Positions 1-8,900 of a stretch of DNA of 64,000 bases are shown here, piece after piece; positions within the stretch are counted from its first letter, which is position 1, and each line of letters begins with the position of its first letter. Made by a program: the position numbers and the translations under genes. Under the pieces are notes generated by a model. The model did not search any database. It worked only from the letters and a program-made list of their open reading frames with translations, and was not told the DNA's origin. The DNA comes from Imperialibacter roseus (GTDB lineage Bacteria; Bacteroidota; Bacteroidia; Cytophagales; Cyclobacteriaceae): NCBI RefSeq assembly GCF_032999765.1, contig NZ_CP136051.1, forward strand, positions 5,784,501-5,848,500. The letters are read 5' to 3'.

Positions 1-202
1 TGAGAAGCGCCAGATAATTATTGTGAACAAAGGGGATGTTTCTGGAATCCTTTACCAGGTCTTTATAAAGATCGAGCGCCTTGTCAACATCGCCCTGCCC
101 CAAATATTCGTTCGCCAGGTCAATTTTAGCGTTGTCCTGCCCACGCAATAGAACTGGCGCAACCAGGATGAGAATTGCTACTATTATCAGTCGTTTACTC
201 AT
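1..202 (-). CDS. Exported tetratricopeptide-like protein (partial, cut by window edge)
   Basis: Only the first 67 codons are visible, reading leftward from the ATG at 202. The protein opens with a basic and then hydrophobic stretch (MSKRLIIVAILILVAP) ending near a Gln, which looks like a Sec signal peptide. Next comes a helical segment with the A/L/Y spacing of a tetratricopeptide repeat (YLGQGDVDKALDLYKDLV). TPR proteins of this kind are usually exported scaffolds in Bacteroidota, often with a C-terminal kinase, helix-turn-helix or OmpA domain. The rest of the gene lies outside the window, so the full role cannot be judged. The start codon directly abuts a perfect DnaA box, so its promoter must lie within the putative origin. 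Confidence 0.7.
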   Translation of the reverse strand, partial: MSKRLIIVAILILVAPVLLRGQDNAKIDLANEYLGQGDVDKALDLYKDLVKDSRNIPFVHNNYLALL

Positions 203-562
203 TTATCCACATTTTCTGTTTTGTAATATATATAACTAAATTTTTAAAAGATTAATTGAAGAGTATTATTAAGTCTGTGGATTTGTGGATAAGAAAATTA
301 GCATAAGTCGATTGTAGATCAAATTGGAGTTTCAAACAATATGTTAACATTGAAACGCAAGCGATAGTGCAAAGGAGGGAGATTGTTGATAGATGGGGAG
401 TTAGTGATGTGAGTATCTTTTTTGACTTAAGTTGTTGGTAAGAGGTAAGTGTAATGTGCACAAATCAGCTTAGCTGAAATTGTGTCGGATCGGTTCTGTT
501 AGATTGAATCGAGTTGTGGAGAACTTGGGCAGTTAAGCACAGGCTTAGCTAAGTTTTCCACT
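203..562. other. oriC: Putative chromosomal replication origin (oriC) with DnaA boxes
   Basis: A non-coding gap that carries several marks of a bacterial origin. Perfect DnaA boxes lie at 203-211 (TTATCCACA, + strand) and 284-292 (TGTGGATAA, facing the other way). They enclose a very AT-rich stretch (about 215-270) that could be the duplex-unwinding element. Near-matches are at 455-463 (TGTGCACAA, 8/9), 515-523 (TGTGGAGAA, 8/9), 276-284 (7/9) and 554-562 (7/9). Hand counts of the + strand give G 43 / C 48 for 1-200, G 68 / C 25 for 301-540, and about G 107 / C 51 over six sampled lines (360 bases) of the next gene. The skew therefore switches here. The two parS-like sites 5 kb away and the nearby mnmG fit an origin region. 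No dnaA gene is in the window. Confidence 0.72.
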
Positions 563-2303
563 AAAAGTTGATCTCAACATTTTCAAGTGTCCAGTTTTCT
601 CTAACGTTAAAGAATTCGGGATATATGTACACGCTTTCGGGTTCTATTCGCTTCAGGCTGTTTCCGGTAGACCACACGCCGTCGTTGTTATCATCAACTA
701 GGATCCTGAAGGTATAGTCTCCGGGTGGGATGTTTTTGAACTCGAAAGTAGACGTTCCTGGTTGTGAGGAAACTACTTTGTACTTGTTGGTGACTAGCTG
801 AAGTGTATAGTTTGTGTAGTCTGTTGAAATAGTTCCTCTCACTATCCCCCGCTCTTCGCTGTTTATGAATTTTAGTGGGATGTTTTCAGTGTAGGAAGTG
901 TCTCCGTCTACAGAAAAGAAGGTTCCCTTTGGAAGTTTGACTCTGGTATAGTTGTCTTCGACTTTGTCTAATAGTTTTTTGATTCTACTGTATCGTTTAA
1001 AGTCGAGCGAAGATGTGTCTGATTGCAAAGAGTCAGTTAATTGTTGGTATCGGAGTTTTTCATTGGCAACTATCTTTTTGTCGATTTGAGTGTTGATAGT
1101 AACTTTTGTTTTGTGGTTGTTCCAAATGATGGTGTCGATCTTGACTGGATGTTGAACAAGTGTATCTATGGAAACTCTCATGGAGTCGGCGATGTAGTTT
1201 TTTGCTACTGGTTTTGTAAACGATAATGTAAATGTCGTTTTCTCGAGTATTTGCTCGTCTTTGGTAGGGATGGTGGTAAATTTAAACGGTGGAATGCTTC
1301 GCTTGCTTGATGTGAATTTTAGGTAAGTGGTATCAATGGTTTGGTTGTAGGTGCTGTCTATGGAGGTGATTGCGATTTGCAGGCTATCCTTTTTCGGATT
1401 TGAGACAGGATAGAAAACAATACCTCTCCCATCTGGTGTTAGGTTCGCTTCAATTGTCCAATTGGGAAGCTTCAAAGAATCCAGGATTTGAACGCTAAAA
1501 TCTTTGAGGGGTTTGTTATAGCGGCTTTCGAAATATATGCCCGACGTGCGGGAGGTTAGTTGTGCCAGTGGGCGTACGTCGTTGCGTGTGATAGGTATGG
1601 TTAGAGAGTCGATGTTGTATGTAAGTGCTAAAGTGTCGGCGATGAATCCATGGGGCTCGTCGTTGGGCTCGCACAAATTGTTTTTGTTCTTGTCCTGGAA
1701 GGCGTAGAGTCTGTAGTTCCCGTTTTTAAGGTTTTCTATTGAGTAGGTACCATCTTCAGCAGTTTTTGTAAAATAGAGAGGGCGCTTGTTAAATATATCA
1801 GTCGTGTCGTTGGCTTGGTAGAGGGCTACTGTGGCTTCTTTGATTGGCTCGTGGGTGAGCAGGTCGATAATGCTACCTGCTATGGATAGAGAGTCGATGT
1901 AGGTAGTGGTACTAAATGCCAGTATGATGTTTTCAGCATCGTTGTTTTCCGTGATGTCGGAGATTGTACTATTGAAGTTCAAGGTATAGGTGGTGCTGTC
2001 AGCAAATGGATTTTCGAAGTCGAGGGTGATGCTGGTTTTTTTGATGACGACATCAAATTTGTTCTGATCATCTGGCGTAATTATCAGCTTGGTCTTGATT
2101 TGGTCTTCTTTAATGAATTCGTCAAACACCAATGTTATTTTTTGATCTTTGAAGTTAAGTGATTTGTTGATCGGGTAAGATTCAAGAAGCGTGGGGGGAA
2201 TTGTATCCTTTGCTCCGCCCGTTACAGGCTGTTGGCTTGCGCAGGACGTGTAAAGGATAAAGGCATAGCAGGCAAGAAAGGCGGAAAGAAGTATATTTTT
2301 CAT
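561..2303 (-). CDS. Ig-like domain surface lipoprotein (Big_5 type)
   Basis: A 580-residue lipoprotein of unknown exact role. The signal peptide ends in a lipobox-like YTSC with Cys21, so it is probably anchored to the outer membrane. Residues about 33-130 (from KDTIPPTLLESYP) resemble the bacterial Ig-like Big_5 fold common in Bacteroidota surface proteins. At about 140-210 is a carboxypeptidase-regulatory/CNA-B-like beta domain with the typical NLKNGNYRLYAF strand, followed by an acidic DKNKNN loop. A second such domain lies near the C terminus (NIPPGDYTFRILVDDNNDG). Its start overlaps the stop of the upstream methyltransferase (ATGA), so the two are probably translationally coupled. The G-rich + strand means the coding strand is unusually C-rich, consistent with lagging-strand mutation bias beside the origin. 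The family assignment is good; the function is unknown. Confidence 0.85.
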   Translation of the reverse strand: MKNILLSAFLACYAFILYTSCASQQPVTGGAKDTIPPTLLESYPINKSLNFKDQKITLVFDEFIKEDQIKTKLIITPDDQNKFDVVIKKTSITLDFENPFADSTTYTLNFNSTISDITENNDAENIILAFSTTTYIDSLSIAGSIIDLLTHEPIKEATVALYQANDTTDIFNKRPLYFTKTAEDGTYSIENLKNGNYRLYAFQDKNKNNLCEPNDEPHGFIADTLALTYNIDSLTIPITRNDVRPLAQLTSRTSGIYFESRYNKPLKDFSVQILDSLKLPNWTIEANLTPDGRGIVFYPVSNPKKDSLQIAITSIDSTYNQTIDTTYLKFTSSKRSIPPFKFTTIPTKDEQILEKTTFTLSFTKPVAKNYIADSMRVSIDTLVQHPVKIDTIIWNNHKTKVTINTQIDKKIVANEKLRYQQLTDSLQSDTSSLDFKRYSRIKKLLDKVEDNYTRVKLPKGTFFSVDGDTSYTENIPLKFINSEERGIVRGTISTDYTNYTLQLVTNKYKVVSSQPGTSTFEFKNIPPGDYTFRILVDDNNDGVWSTGNSLKRIEPESVYIYPEFFNVRENWTLENVEINF

Positions 2304-3181
2304 TTCTTTTGGAAAATGTATATCATACTGCTGTATTGTGAGGTTCTTGAACCGTAAATATTTGATTTACAACCATTTATAATGGATTTTAATATTTTGT
2401 TGCCGTTGTTGAGATGTGTTTCTGATAACAGACTAATATAAAATGAATCAAGATACAGCGGAGCTTTTTGTACGAAGGAAAGCCGGTTTGATTTCAATAA
2501 CATTTTGATGTTTTCATCGTCGAAATGAAAAAGGTGGCGTGGCACATCGTATGCGGCCCAATTCTCTTTATAATGTTGGGCATCCCAGCTCTTGGTGTTT
2601 GGAACAGCGATTACGACATGGCCGTCTTTATTCAACAGTTTCTTGAGTTGTTTTATTGTGGTGTTGAGGTCGTGCACATGTTCAAGCACGTGCCACAATG
2701 TAATGACGTCAAATTTGGCGGCTGACTCTTTAGCCTCACTTAATGTTTGGTAAACCAGCATCTCCTTACTTCTTGCTTTCGATAACCCAACATCAGAGGG
2801 CTCAATGCCTGTTACCTCGTACTTGTTCGATTGCATGTACTGCATAAACTGCCCAACACCACAGCCGTAGTCCATTAGTCTGCTGCCTGGTTTCGCTAGT
2901 CTTTTGACCAACCGAAACTTGTACCACAGTGTATAGCGCTGGGCGAGCGAATACAGTCTGCTCATCAAGCTGCCGTCGCTGTTATGCGACAGGTAGCTGC
3001 TTGAGTCATAGAACTGGGAAATAGTTTCTTTGCTGGGCCTTGGGTTGGTGATTAGCAGGCCACAGGATGAGCAAATAGAAATGGCAAAGCTTTGTTGAGA
3101 AACAAGATAATCTTTGCAGATCAGGCTGTTTCTTAGATCGGTGTTTGTGCAAATGGGGCACTCCTCTATTCGTTCGTACAT
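2300..3181 (-). CDS. SAM-dependent methyltransferase with N-terminal zinc ribbon
   Basis: A class I methyltransferase of about 293 residues. An N-terminal zinc-ribbon-like motif (Cys8/Cys11 and Cys37/Cys40 in CPIC and CSSCG) precedes a Rossmann core with SAM motif I at DYGCGVGQF and the post-II segment ITLWHVLEHVHD. This architecture is typical of UbiG-like methyltransferases that act on small molecules or glycan precursors; the substrate cannot be told. A TTG at 3187 is also in frame, but the ATG at 3181 has a GGGGAGG Shine-Dalgarno about nine bases upstream and is preferred. The gene begins a few bases after the mnmG stop and its stop overlaps the next start, so it sits inside the mnmG transcription unit. 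Confidence 0.85.
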   Translation of the reverse strand: MYERIEECPICTNTDLRNSLICKDYLVSQQSFAISICSSCGLLITNPRPSKETISQFYDSSSYLSHNSDGSLMSRLYSLAQRYTLWYKFRLVKRLAKPGSRLMDYGCGVGQFMQYMQSNKYEVTGIEPSDVGLSKARSKEMLVYQTLSEAKESAAKFDVITLWHVLEHVHDLNTTIKQLKKLLNKDGHVVIAVPNTKSWDAQHYKENWAAYDVPRHLFHFDDENIKMLLKSNRLSFVQKAPLYLDSFYISLLSETHLNNGNKILKSIINGCKSNIYGSRTSQYSSMIYIFQKK

Positions 3182-3187
3182 GTCCAA

Positions 3188-5053
3188 TTACCTCCCCATG
3201 TATACCATTAGTATTGAGATATCTGCTGGGTTAACGCCGCTTATTCTGGAGGCTTGCCCTAATGTGTGTGGTTTGATTTTGAGTAGTTTTTCTCGTGCCT
3301 CCGAAGATAGCGCTGTTATTTTATAGTAGTCAAAGAGCGGATCTATCCTGTGGTTTTCCAAAAGGTGAACTTTGTCGGCTAGCTCTTTCTCTTTCACGAT
3401 ATAGGTTTCGTATTTGATTTCTATCTCGCTCTGTTCAATAGCGTCTTTCATATAAGGCTGTAGTGCATCAGCGGTTTTAGGATGCAGTTTGAGCAGTTCG
3501 GCAAGATCGACTTGTGGCCGTTTCAAAAGTGTATAGGCGGATGTTTTCTCTCTAATGCCTGCGGTGCCTATGGCATCGAGTCCATCGTTGATTTCTTCGG
3601 GAGTATATTTGAGTTGTTTTAAAACGGTGTGTATTTGATTGCTTTGGTTGATTTTGTTTTTCGTTGCTGTTAGACGGTGGTCGGAGGCCAAACCAATGGC
3701 ATGGCCTTTCTCGGTTAGTCTTATGTCGGCGTTGTCTTGTCTCAGAAGTATGCGAAACTCAGCCCGGGAAGTAAACATCCTGTAAGGTTCTTCAGTGCCT
3801 TTGTTAATAAGGTCGTCAATCAGCACACCAATATATGCTTCAGATCTTGTCAGGATCAGTGGTTCTTTCTCGCTGTTTTTTAGGTGGGCGTTAATGCCTG
3901 CCATCAGTCCCTGCGATGCCGCCTCTTCATAGCCGGTAGTACCATTTATTTGACCAGCAAAGTACAGATGCTGAATGAGTTTGGTTTCTAAGGTGTGATT
4001 GAGTTGCGTGGGTGGGAAGTAGTCGTACTCGATCGCATAGCCTGGCCTGAACATCCTGGCATTCTCAAAGCCCGGTATTTTCCTTAGTGCTTTTATCTGG
4101 ACGTCTTCTGGTAGCGAGGTAGAAAAGCCATTGACATATACCTCCACGGTGTCCCATCCTTCGGGCTCAACAAATATCTGGTGCCGGTCTCGCTCCGAAA
4201 AGCGGTTGATCTTGTCTTCTATTGAAGGACAATAACGTGGGCCTATTCCTTTAATTCGCCCAGCAAACATTGGGGACTTTTCGAAACCAGTCTCCAGGAT
4301 AGTATGCACTTCAGGGTTTGTGTAGGTGATATAGCAGCTTGCTTGAGTTGCTAAGGGAGTGGTTTCTTCACTGTAGGAAAATTTGCCAGGCTCGGCATCT
4401 CCCTTTTGTTCCTCCATGGCGTCGTAGTTGAGGCTTCGTCCATCAACCCGCGGGGGTGTGCCAGTTTTCATTCTGCCTGACTCAAAGCCAAGACTTTGCA
4501 GCTGCTCAGTTATTCCTTTGGCAGCATGCTCACCGGTGCGGCCCCCGCCAAACTTCTTTTCTCCAATATGGATGACGCCATTAAGAAAGGTGCCGTTAGT
4601 GAGGACAACTGCGCTTGACTCGATCTCTATTCCTAAACTTGTCTTGACACCAACAGCTTTTCCGTCTTTGACGAGCAATCCTACTACCATTTCCTGCCAA
4701 AAATCCACGTTAGGGTTGCGCTCCAATGTAAGCCTCCATTCCTCCGCAAACCTCATTCTGTCGCTTTGAGCTCGTGGGCTCCACATGGCTGGGCCTTTCG
4801 ACTTGTTGAGCATCCTGAACTGGATCATGGTTTTGTCGGTGATAATCCCCGACATGCCACCCAGGGCATCTATCTCACGCACTATTTGTCCTTTGGCTAC
4901 GCCACCCATCGCAGGGTTACAAGACATCTGAGCGATAGTGCCCATGTTCATTGTTACAAGCAGTACTTTGGAGCCCATTGTGGCTGCGGCATGTGCAGCT
5001 TCACATCCGGCGTGGCCCGCTCCTACTACTATTATATCGTATTTAGGAAACAT
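3188..5053 (-). CDS. mnmG: tRNA uridine-5-carboxymethylaminomethyl synthesis enzyme MnmG (GidA)
   Basis: A full-length FAD enzyme (621 residues; the family is about 620-630). With MnmE it installs the cmnm5 group on the wobble uridine of certain tRNAs, acting in the cytoplasm. The FAD-binding GAGHAG motif is at residues 11-16. The family signatures GPRYCPSIEDKI and AGQINGTTGYEEAA are both intact, and the C-terminal helical MnmE/tRNA-binding region ends in SRISGVNPADISILMVYMGR. mnmG is a classic origin-proximal gene, and here it lies between a putative origin and two parS-like sites. One parS-like palindrome begins only nine bases upstream of the start codon and may influence expression when bound by ParB. 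The methyltransferase and Ig-like lipoprotein genes follow with almost no gap. Confidence 0.97.
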   Translation of the reverse strand: MFPKYDIIVVGAGHAGCEAAHAAATMGSKVLLVTMNMGTIAQMSCNPAMGGVAKGQIVREIDALGGMSGIITDKTMIQFRMLNKSKGPAMWSPRAQSDRMRFAEEWRLTLERNPNVDFWQEMVVGLLVKDGKAVGVKTSLGIEIESSAVVLTNGTFLNGVIHIGEKKFGGGRTGEHAAKGITEQLQSLGFESGRMKTGTPPRVDGRSLNYDAMEEQKGDAEPGKFSYSEETTPLATQASCYITYTNPEVHTILETGFEKSPMFAGRIKGIGPRYCPSIEDKINRFSERDRHQIFVEPEGWDTVEVYVNGFSTSLPEDVQIKALRKIPGFENARMFRPGYAIEYDYFPPTQLNHTLETKLIQHLYFAGQINGTTGYEEAASQGLMAGINAHLKNSEKEPLILTRSEAYIGVLIDDLINKGTEEPYRMFTSRAEFRILLRQDNADIRLTEKGHAIGLASDHRLTATKNKINQSNQIHTVLKQLKYTPEEINDGLDAIGTAGIREKTSAYTLLKRPQVDLAELLKLHPKTADALQPYMKDAIEQSEIEIKYETYIVKEKELADKVHLLENHRIDPLFDYYKITALSSEAREKLLKIKPHTLGQASRISGVNPADISILMVYMGR

Positions 5054-5062
5054 ATATTTTCA

Positions 5063-5078
5063 TGTTCCACGTGGAACG
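5063..5078. promoter_or_regulatory. parS: Putative parS site 1 (ParB/Spo0J binding)
   Basis: The sequence TGTTCCACGTGGAACG forms a 14-bp perfect palindrome (GTTCCACGTGGAAC). It matches the broadly conserved centromere-like parS consensus (TGTTNCACGTGNAACA) at all but the last base. It lies in the 83-bp gap between ybeY and mnmG, nine bases upstream of the mnmG start. ParB binding here would nucleate chromosome segregation near the origin. No parA or parB gene is in the window. Confidence 0.8.
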
Positions 5079-5120
5079 TCTAGTCATTATTAGTGTTAGC
5101 AACAGAGTTGGAAGAAATAA

Positions 5121-5136
5121 TGTTCCACGTGGAACA
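5121..5136. promoter_or_regulatory. parS: Putative parS site 2 (ParB/Spo0J binding)
   Basis: The sequence TGTTCCACGTGGAACA is a perfect 16-bp palindrome and a full match to the parS consensus. Its centre is 58 bp from that of the first site, and it ends exactly where the ybeY stop codon begins (5137). Two copies this close in a short gap are very unlikely by chance. Confidence 0.85.
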
Positions 5137-5562
5137 TCATAGATCCGGGAGCAAAGATAAACAAGCATCCTCTTTTTTTCTCATAAGCTCATTGTCGGCA
5201 CTTGTCTTGTCTTTGTAACCACACAAGTGAAGTATGCCATGGATCATGACTCGATGCAGTTCGGTGTCAAAAGGAAGATTTAGTTGGGTAGCGTTCTCCT
5301 TCACACGATCGACACTGATGAATATGTCACCTTCGATTAGTTCTTCCTGTTCCGAATTATCAAACGTAATGATGTCGGTAAGTGTGTCGTGATTGAGATA
5401 TTGCACGTTCATATTGTGCAGGTAGTCGTCGGAGCAGAATATATAGGAAATCTCTGATAGTGTGTGTTTCTCCAGGTGTATCACTTCTTTGATCCAACGA
5501 CGAACCTTATTAGGAGAGGAAAGCTTAAAAGAAACGTCTTCACTAAAGAAGGTGATTTTCAT
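5137..5562 (-). CDS. ybeY: rRNA maturation endoribonuclease YbeY
   Basis: A 141-residue UPF0054-family metal-dependent RNase involved in 16S rRNA 3' processing and ribosome quality control. The signature HGILHLCGY carries the first two metal-binding histidines near residues 108-112. The usual third ligand in GYDH is replaced (GYKDKT); I recall this form from other Bacteroidota, so it is probably lineage-typical rather than a defect. The gene begins one base after the stop of the HATPase gene, so the two are tightly coupled. It ends flush against a parS-like palindrome. Confidence 0.93.
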   Translation of the reverse strand: MKITFFSEDVSFKLSSPNKVRRWIKEVIHLEKHTLSEISYIFCSDDYLHNMNVQYLNHDTLTDIITFDNSEQEELIEGDIFISVDRVKENATQLNLPFDTELHRVMIHGILHLCGYKDKTSADNELMRKKEDACLSLLPDL

Positions 5563-5563
5563 T

Positions 5564-5965
5564 CTAGCCCAGGTAAAAGATCAGATCCACTTTCTTGCCG
5601 CCTTCATGGAACTTAACTTCGTCACACAGGTTCTTCATAAGAAAGATGCCTCTTCCACCGGGCTTCTCAAGGTTTTCAGGTGCAGTTGGATCGGGAAGGT
5701 GTTGGTAGTCGAACCCAGCGCCCTCGTCCTGAACGGTGAACTGAAGGTTCTCGTTGAGTAATGATAATTGAAGCAGTACGTTCTTGTGGGCGTCTTTTCC
5801 GTTGCCATGCAGTATAGCGTTGTTTACGGCTTCTGTCACAGCAATCATAATATTGCCATAGATATCATCTTCAAGACTGAATCGTTCTTTAGCGTTGTCG
5901 ATAAAACTCTCAACGATTCGAATATTCTCAGGAAGAGAAGGAATCTCGATTTTGATATTATCCAT
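5564..5965 (-). CDS. RsbW-like HATPase (anti-sigma/serine kinase type) regulator
   Basis: A 133-residue stand-alone GHKL ATPase domain of the HATPase_c_2 type. The N-box is EAVNNA (residues 45-50), the G1 box DEGAGF (80-85) and the G2-like box GGRGIFLM (103-110). This small form is characteristic of anti-sigma factor kinases such as RsbW and SpoIIAB, which bind or phosphorylate partner proteins. No sigma factor or anti-anti-sigma gene is adjacent. It lies 10 bases after the DUF4175 stop and one base before ybeY. The partner is unknown; the fold assignment is secure. Confidence 0.85.
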   Translation of the reverse strand: MDNIKIEIPSLPENIRIVESFIDNAKERFSLEDDIYGNIMIAVTEAVNNAILHGNGKDAHKNVLLQLSLLNENLQFTVQDEGAGFDYQHLPDPTAPENLEKPGGRGIFLMKNLCDEVKFHEGGKKVDLIFYLG

Positions 5966-5976
5966 TTTTAAGCGGG

Positions 5977-8900
5977 TTAATTGCTGCCAATACGTTTAAA
6001 GTACTCATTTACTTCTTTTTTGTAGTAAGGGTTCAATTTGGGAGGAACAGTTTTAAGCAACTCAATTTCCTTTTCTTTTAGCTGCTTATATTCTTCAAAA
6101 GCTGCTGGGATCTTTCTTTCAAAATCTCGTGCGGCCTCCCCTTCTCTTTCCTTACTGAGCTCTCTTTCTCTTTCAGAGTTCTCAGCTTCCAAAAGCCTTG
6201 TTACAATGTCTTCCTGCCTTTCCTGGCTAATGTTGGCTAGTCGCTTATTAACAAGATCTCTTTCGGTTTGTTCCATTTTTTTGATAGCATCTTGCAAGCC
6301 ACCCGGGCCACCCTCTTTGTCGCCGCCCATCTTCTGTTGCATTGCTTCGAGCTCTCGTCTAATCATTTCCTGCTCGGCAGCAAGTTTAGCCAATTCTTCC
6401 GATAGTTGTCTGCCTGTTTTTCCGCTTTTTTTGAGATCATTAATTTTCTTGCTCAGTTCGCTCTGAAGATCGCTTAGGCCCGGCATGTTTTTCTTTTGTC
6501 CTTTTTTCCCTTTTTGCGGTGAGCCCATTGCGTCAGCCATTTGCTGTTGCATCTGCTGAAGCACATCGTCGAGTAATAGAGCCAGGTTGTTCATCGATGT
6601 CATTGAGAACTGCTGCTTGCTGATCGCCAGCGATTTGTTCCGGTCTTTAAGCGCATCCAGGCTTTGATCCATGTATTCATTGAGTGCACCCACTTCTCTT
6701 GTTACAAACGAGGCAATTTGAAAAACCCTGTTAGCCAGCGCAAGGAGACTGTCTTTAACGATAATGGCATCGTCCTTTATCTTTAATTGCTCCTGAGATA
6801 ATTCGAGAAACCTCGGGTCACTTTGGTTTACCTCTTTGAAGTTGTTCATCAGATTTTCCTGGCTGAAAGAGAGCTTAACGAGGTTATCTACAATATCTCT
6901 GAGGTTATCGAGGTTTTCCTCAAGCATCTCCATCTCCATGTTGCTTTGCATTTGCTGCATCTTCTCACCCATCTGCTTCATTTGCTGAGCACTTTTCTTT
7001 TGATTGTCAGACGCCTTTTTCCTCTTCTGTTCTTCCAGGTTTGAAATAGACTCCTCCTGGTTCTTCTCCACTTCTTCTTTTTCTTCGCTGAAATCCGGCA
7101 TGCTTTCTGGGTTATCGAGCTCCTGGTTGAGCTCGTTTAACTCTTCCATGTCTTTTTGAAGCTCCTGAAACTCTTCTTTGATTTCTTCCTGCTCCTTAAT
7201 GAGATCTTCTTTTGAGTTCTCAGAGTTCTCAGTCTTCTCGCTTAGTTCCTCCTGCTTCTTGCTTGTTTCTTCCAAATCCTGAACTATTTCTTCAAGCTTG
7301 AAGTCAAATTTCATCTTGTTGAAAAGCTCCAGCGCCCGTTCTAGCTCTTTTTCAAGGTTTTCTTCCTTGTTTTCTATCTGGTTCATCATTTTCTGAACCT
7401 CACCAAGCTGTGACTTCTCCTCCAGCAGTTTTTTCAGCTCGTCATAGAGTTTTTTAGTTTCATCATCCAGCAGTTCGTCCATGAGCGACTGAAGCTTCTC
7501 CATTTGGTCTTTTAACTTGGGGCTGCTCTCTGAAAACCGTTCTCTACGCTCATTCAGGTCTTTGTTTTGGTTTTTTAGCTTTTCTATGTTTTCACTAAGC
7601 TCCTCTTTTTTGTCCAGCAAGTCCTGTATCAGCTTCTCATCCTGCCAGTCCATCTTTTTCTTGGTCTTCAGCCGATTCTCAATCTCCTTTATCTGATCCT
7701 GAATTTCTTTGGCCTGGTCAAGACTTTTATCAATCTGTTTTTCGGCACCCTGCGCCTCCTTCGCCAACGACTCCTTCAACTCTTTCCTTGTCGGAACCTT
7801 CATATAATACAGACCTGTCCGGGTCGATTTATGCCCGTTAACCTCGTCATTATCAGTCACCTCCACGTAGTAAGCAAGCGTTTCGCCTTCCTTGAGATTC
7901 ATGCTGTCGATGCGCCACTGGTAGTAAAAACCCTGCGACGATTGCTTTTTGTCGAGAGGAAGCGGAAGCGTGCTGAACAGGGACTCTTCCCTGGCATTCT
8001 GAGTTTGGTATTTAATGGCAAGCTTGGTAAGGCCATAATCGTCGCTCACTGATCCGCCCAGCACAATGAAGCTGAAAAGAGTGGTGTCCTGGAAGATTTC
8101 TGCGTGAATTTCCGGCGCCTTGTCTTTCACCACTTCGATCCGGTACCTGATCCTGTCTTTATTTTTGCTGAATTTGTTGGCCAGCAACACCTCATAGTAT
8201 TGAGGGTTAAAGAATGTTTTTTTGACGTCAAATAGTTGATTGTCAGATATTTGGGATGAAAATGGCTCGTCGTCCTTATCAAACTTCAGCCACAAACTGT
8301 CGGCTTCGGTTGTGCTGAACTGCCAGTTGATTTGGCTTCCTTCCGGCACTTCCACGTTGCCTATGTTTTCCAAAAGAACATCTTGTTTTCCGGTATAGGA
8401 TGGGAAGTCAAGAAACACGTTGAAGTTTTTGAGCAGGGGCCGATTGTGTAGTGTAATCTGATATTCTGCACTTGAGTATCCTGCCGCTTCGAACTTGAAA
8501 TTGGTCTTCACCAACATTTTCGGAAAGGTAAACTCAAAGAGGCCTTCGGCGTTTTCATTTAGCTTGATGCGGCGGCCGTTACTTTCCAGGTACACATTTT
8601 CCGGGATGTTATCGCCTTCAATGCTCATCTTCAATTGAAAATCCTCATTACGAAAACCATCAAGGGACTCATTCAAAAGATTGAAGGTAAACGGCGGCGG
8701 CGGGGTGAAGGTCTTGTTATATTGTATGATTCGGGCGGCACTTTCCGTAAACAGCTGGGGAACAAGCAGAAGCAATATAAGTGTGATGCCGGCGGGAATG
8801 GCTAGATACCTTAAAAAGCTAAGGTTCGCATTTATTTTTATTGCATTGACGAACTTTATTGTTGAGAGCTCATGGCTCTTTTGATCTATACTGGCTATAA

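Noticed and set aside
252-461. A 69-codon minus-strand frame inside the origin-like gap
   Set aside because: No recognisable protein features; the region is AT-rich, holds DnaA boxes and is better explained as non-coding.
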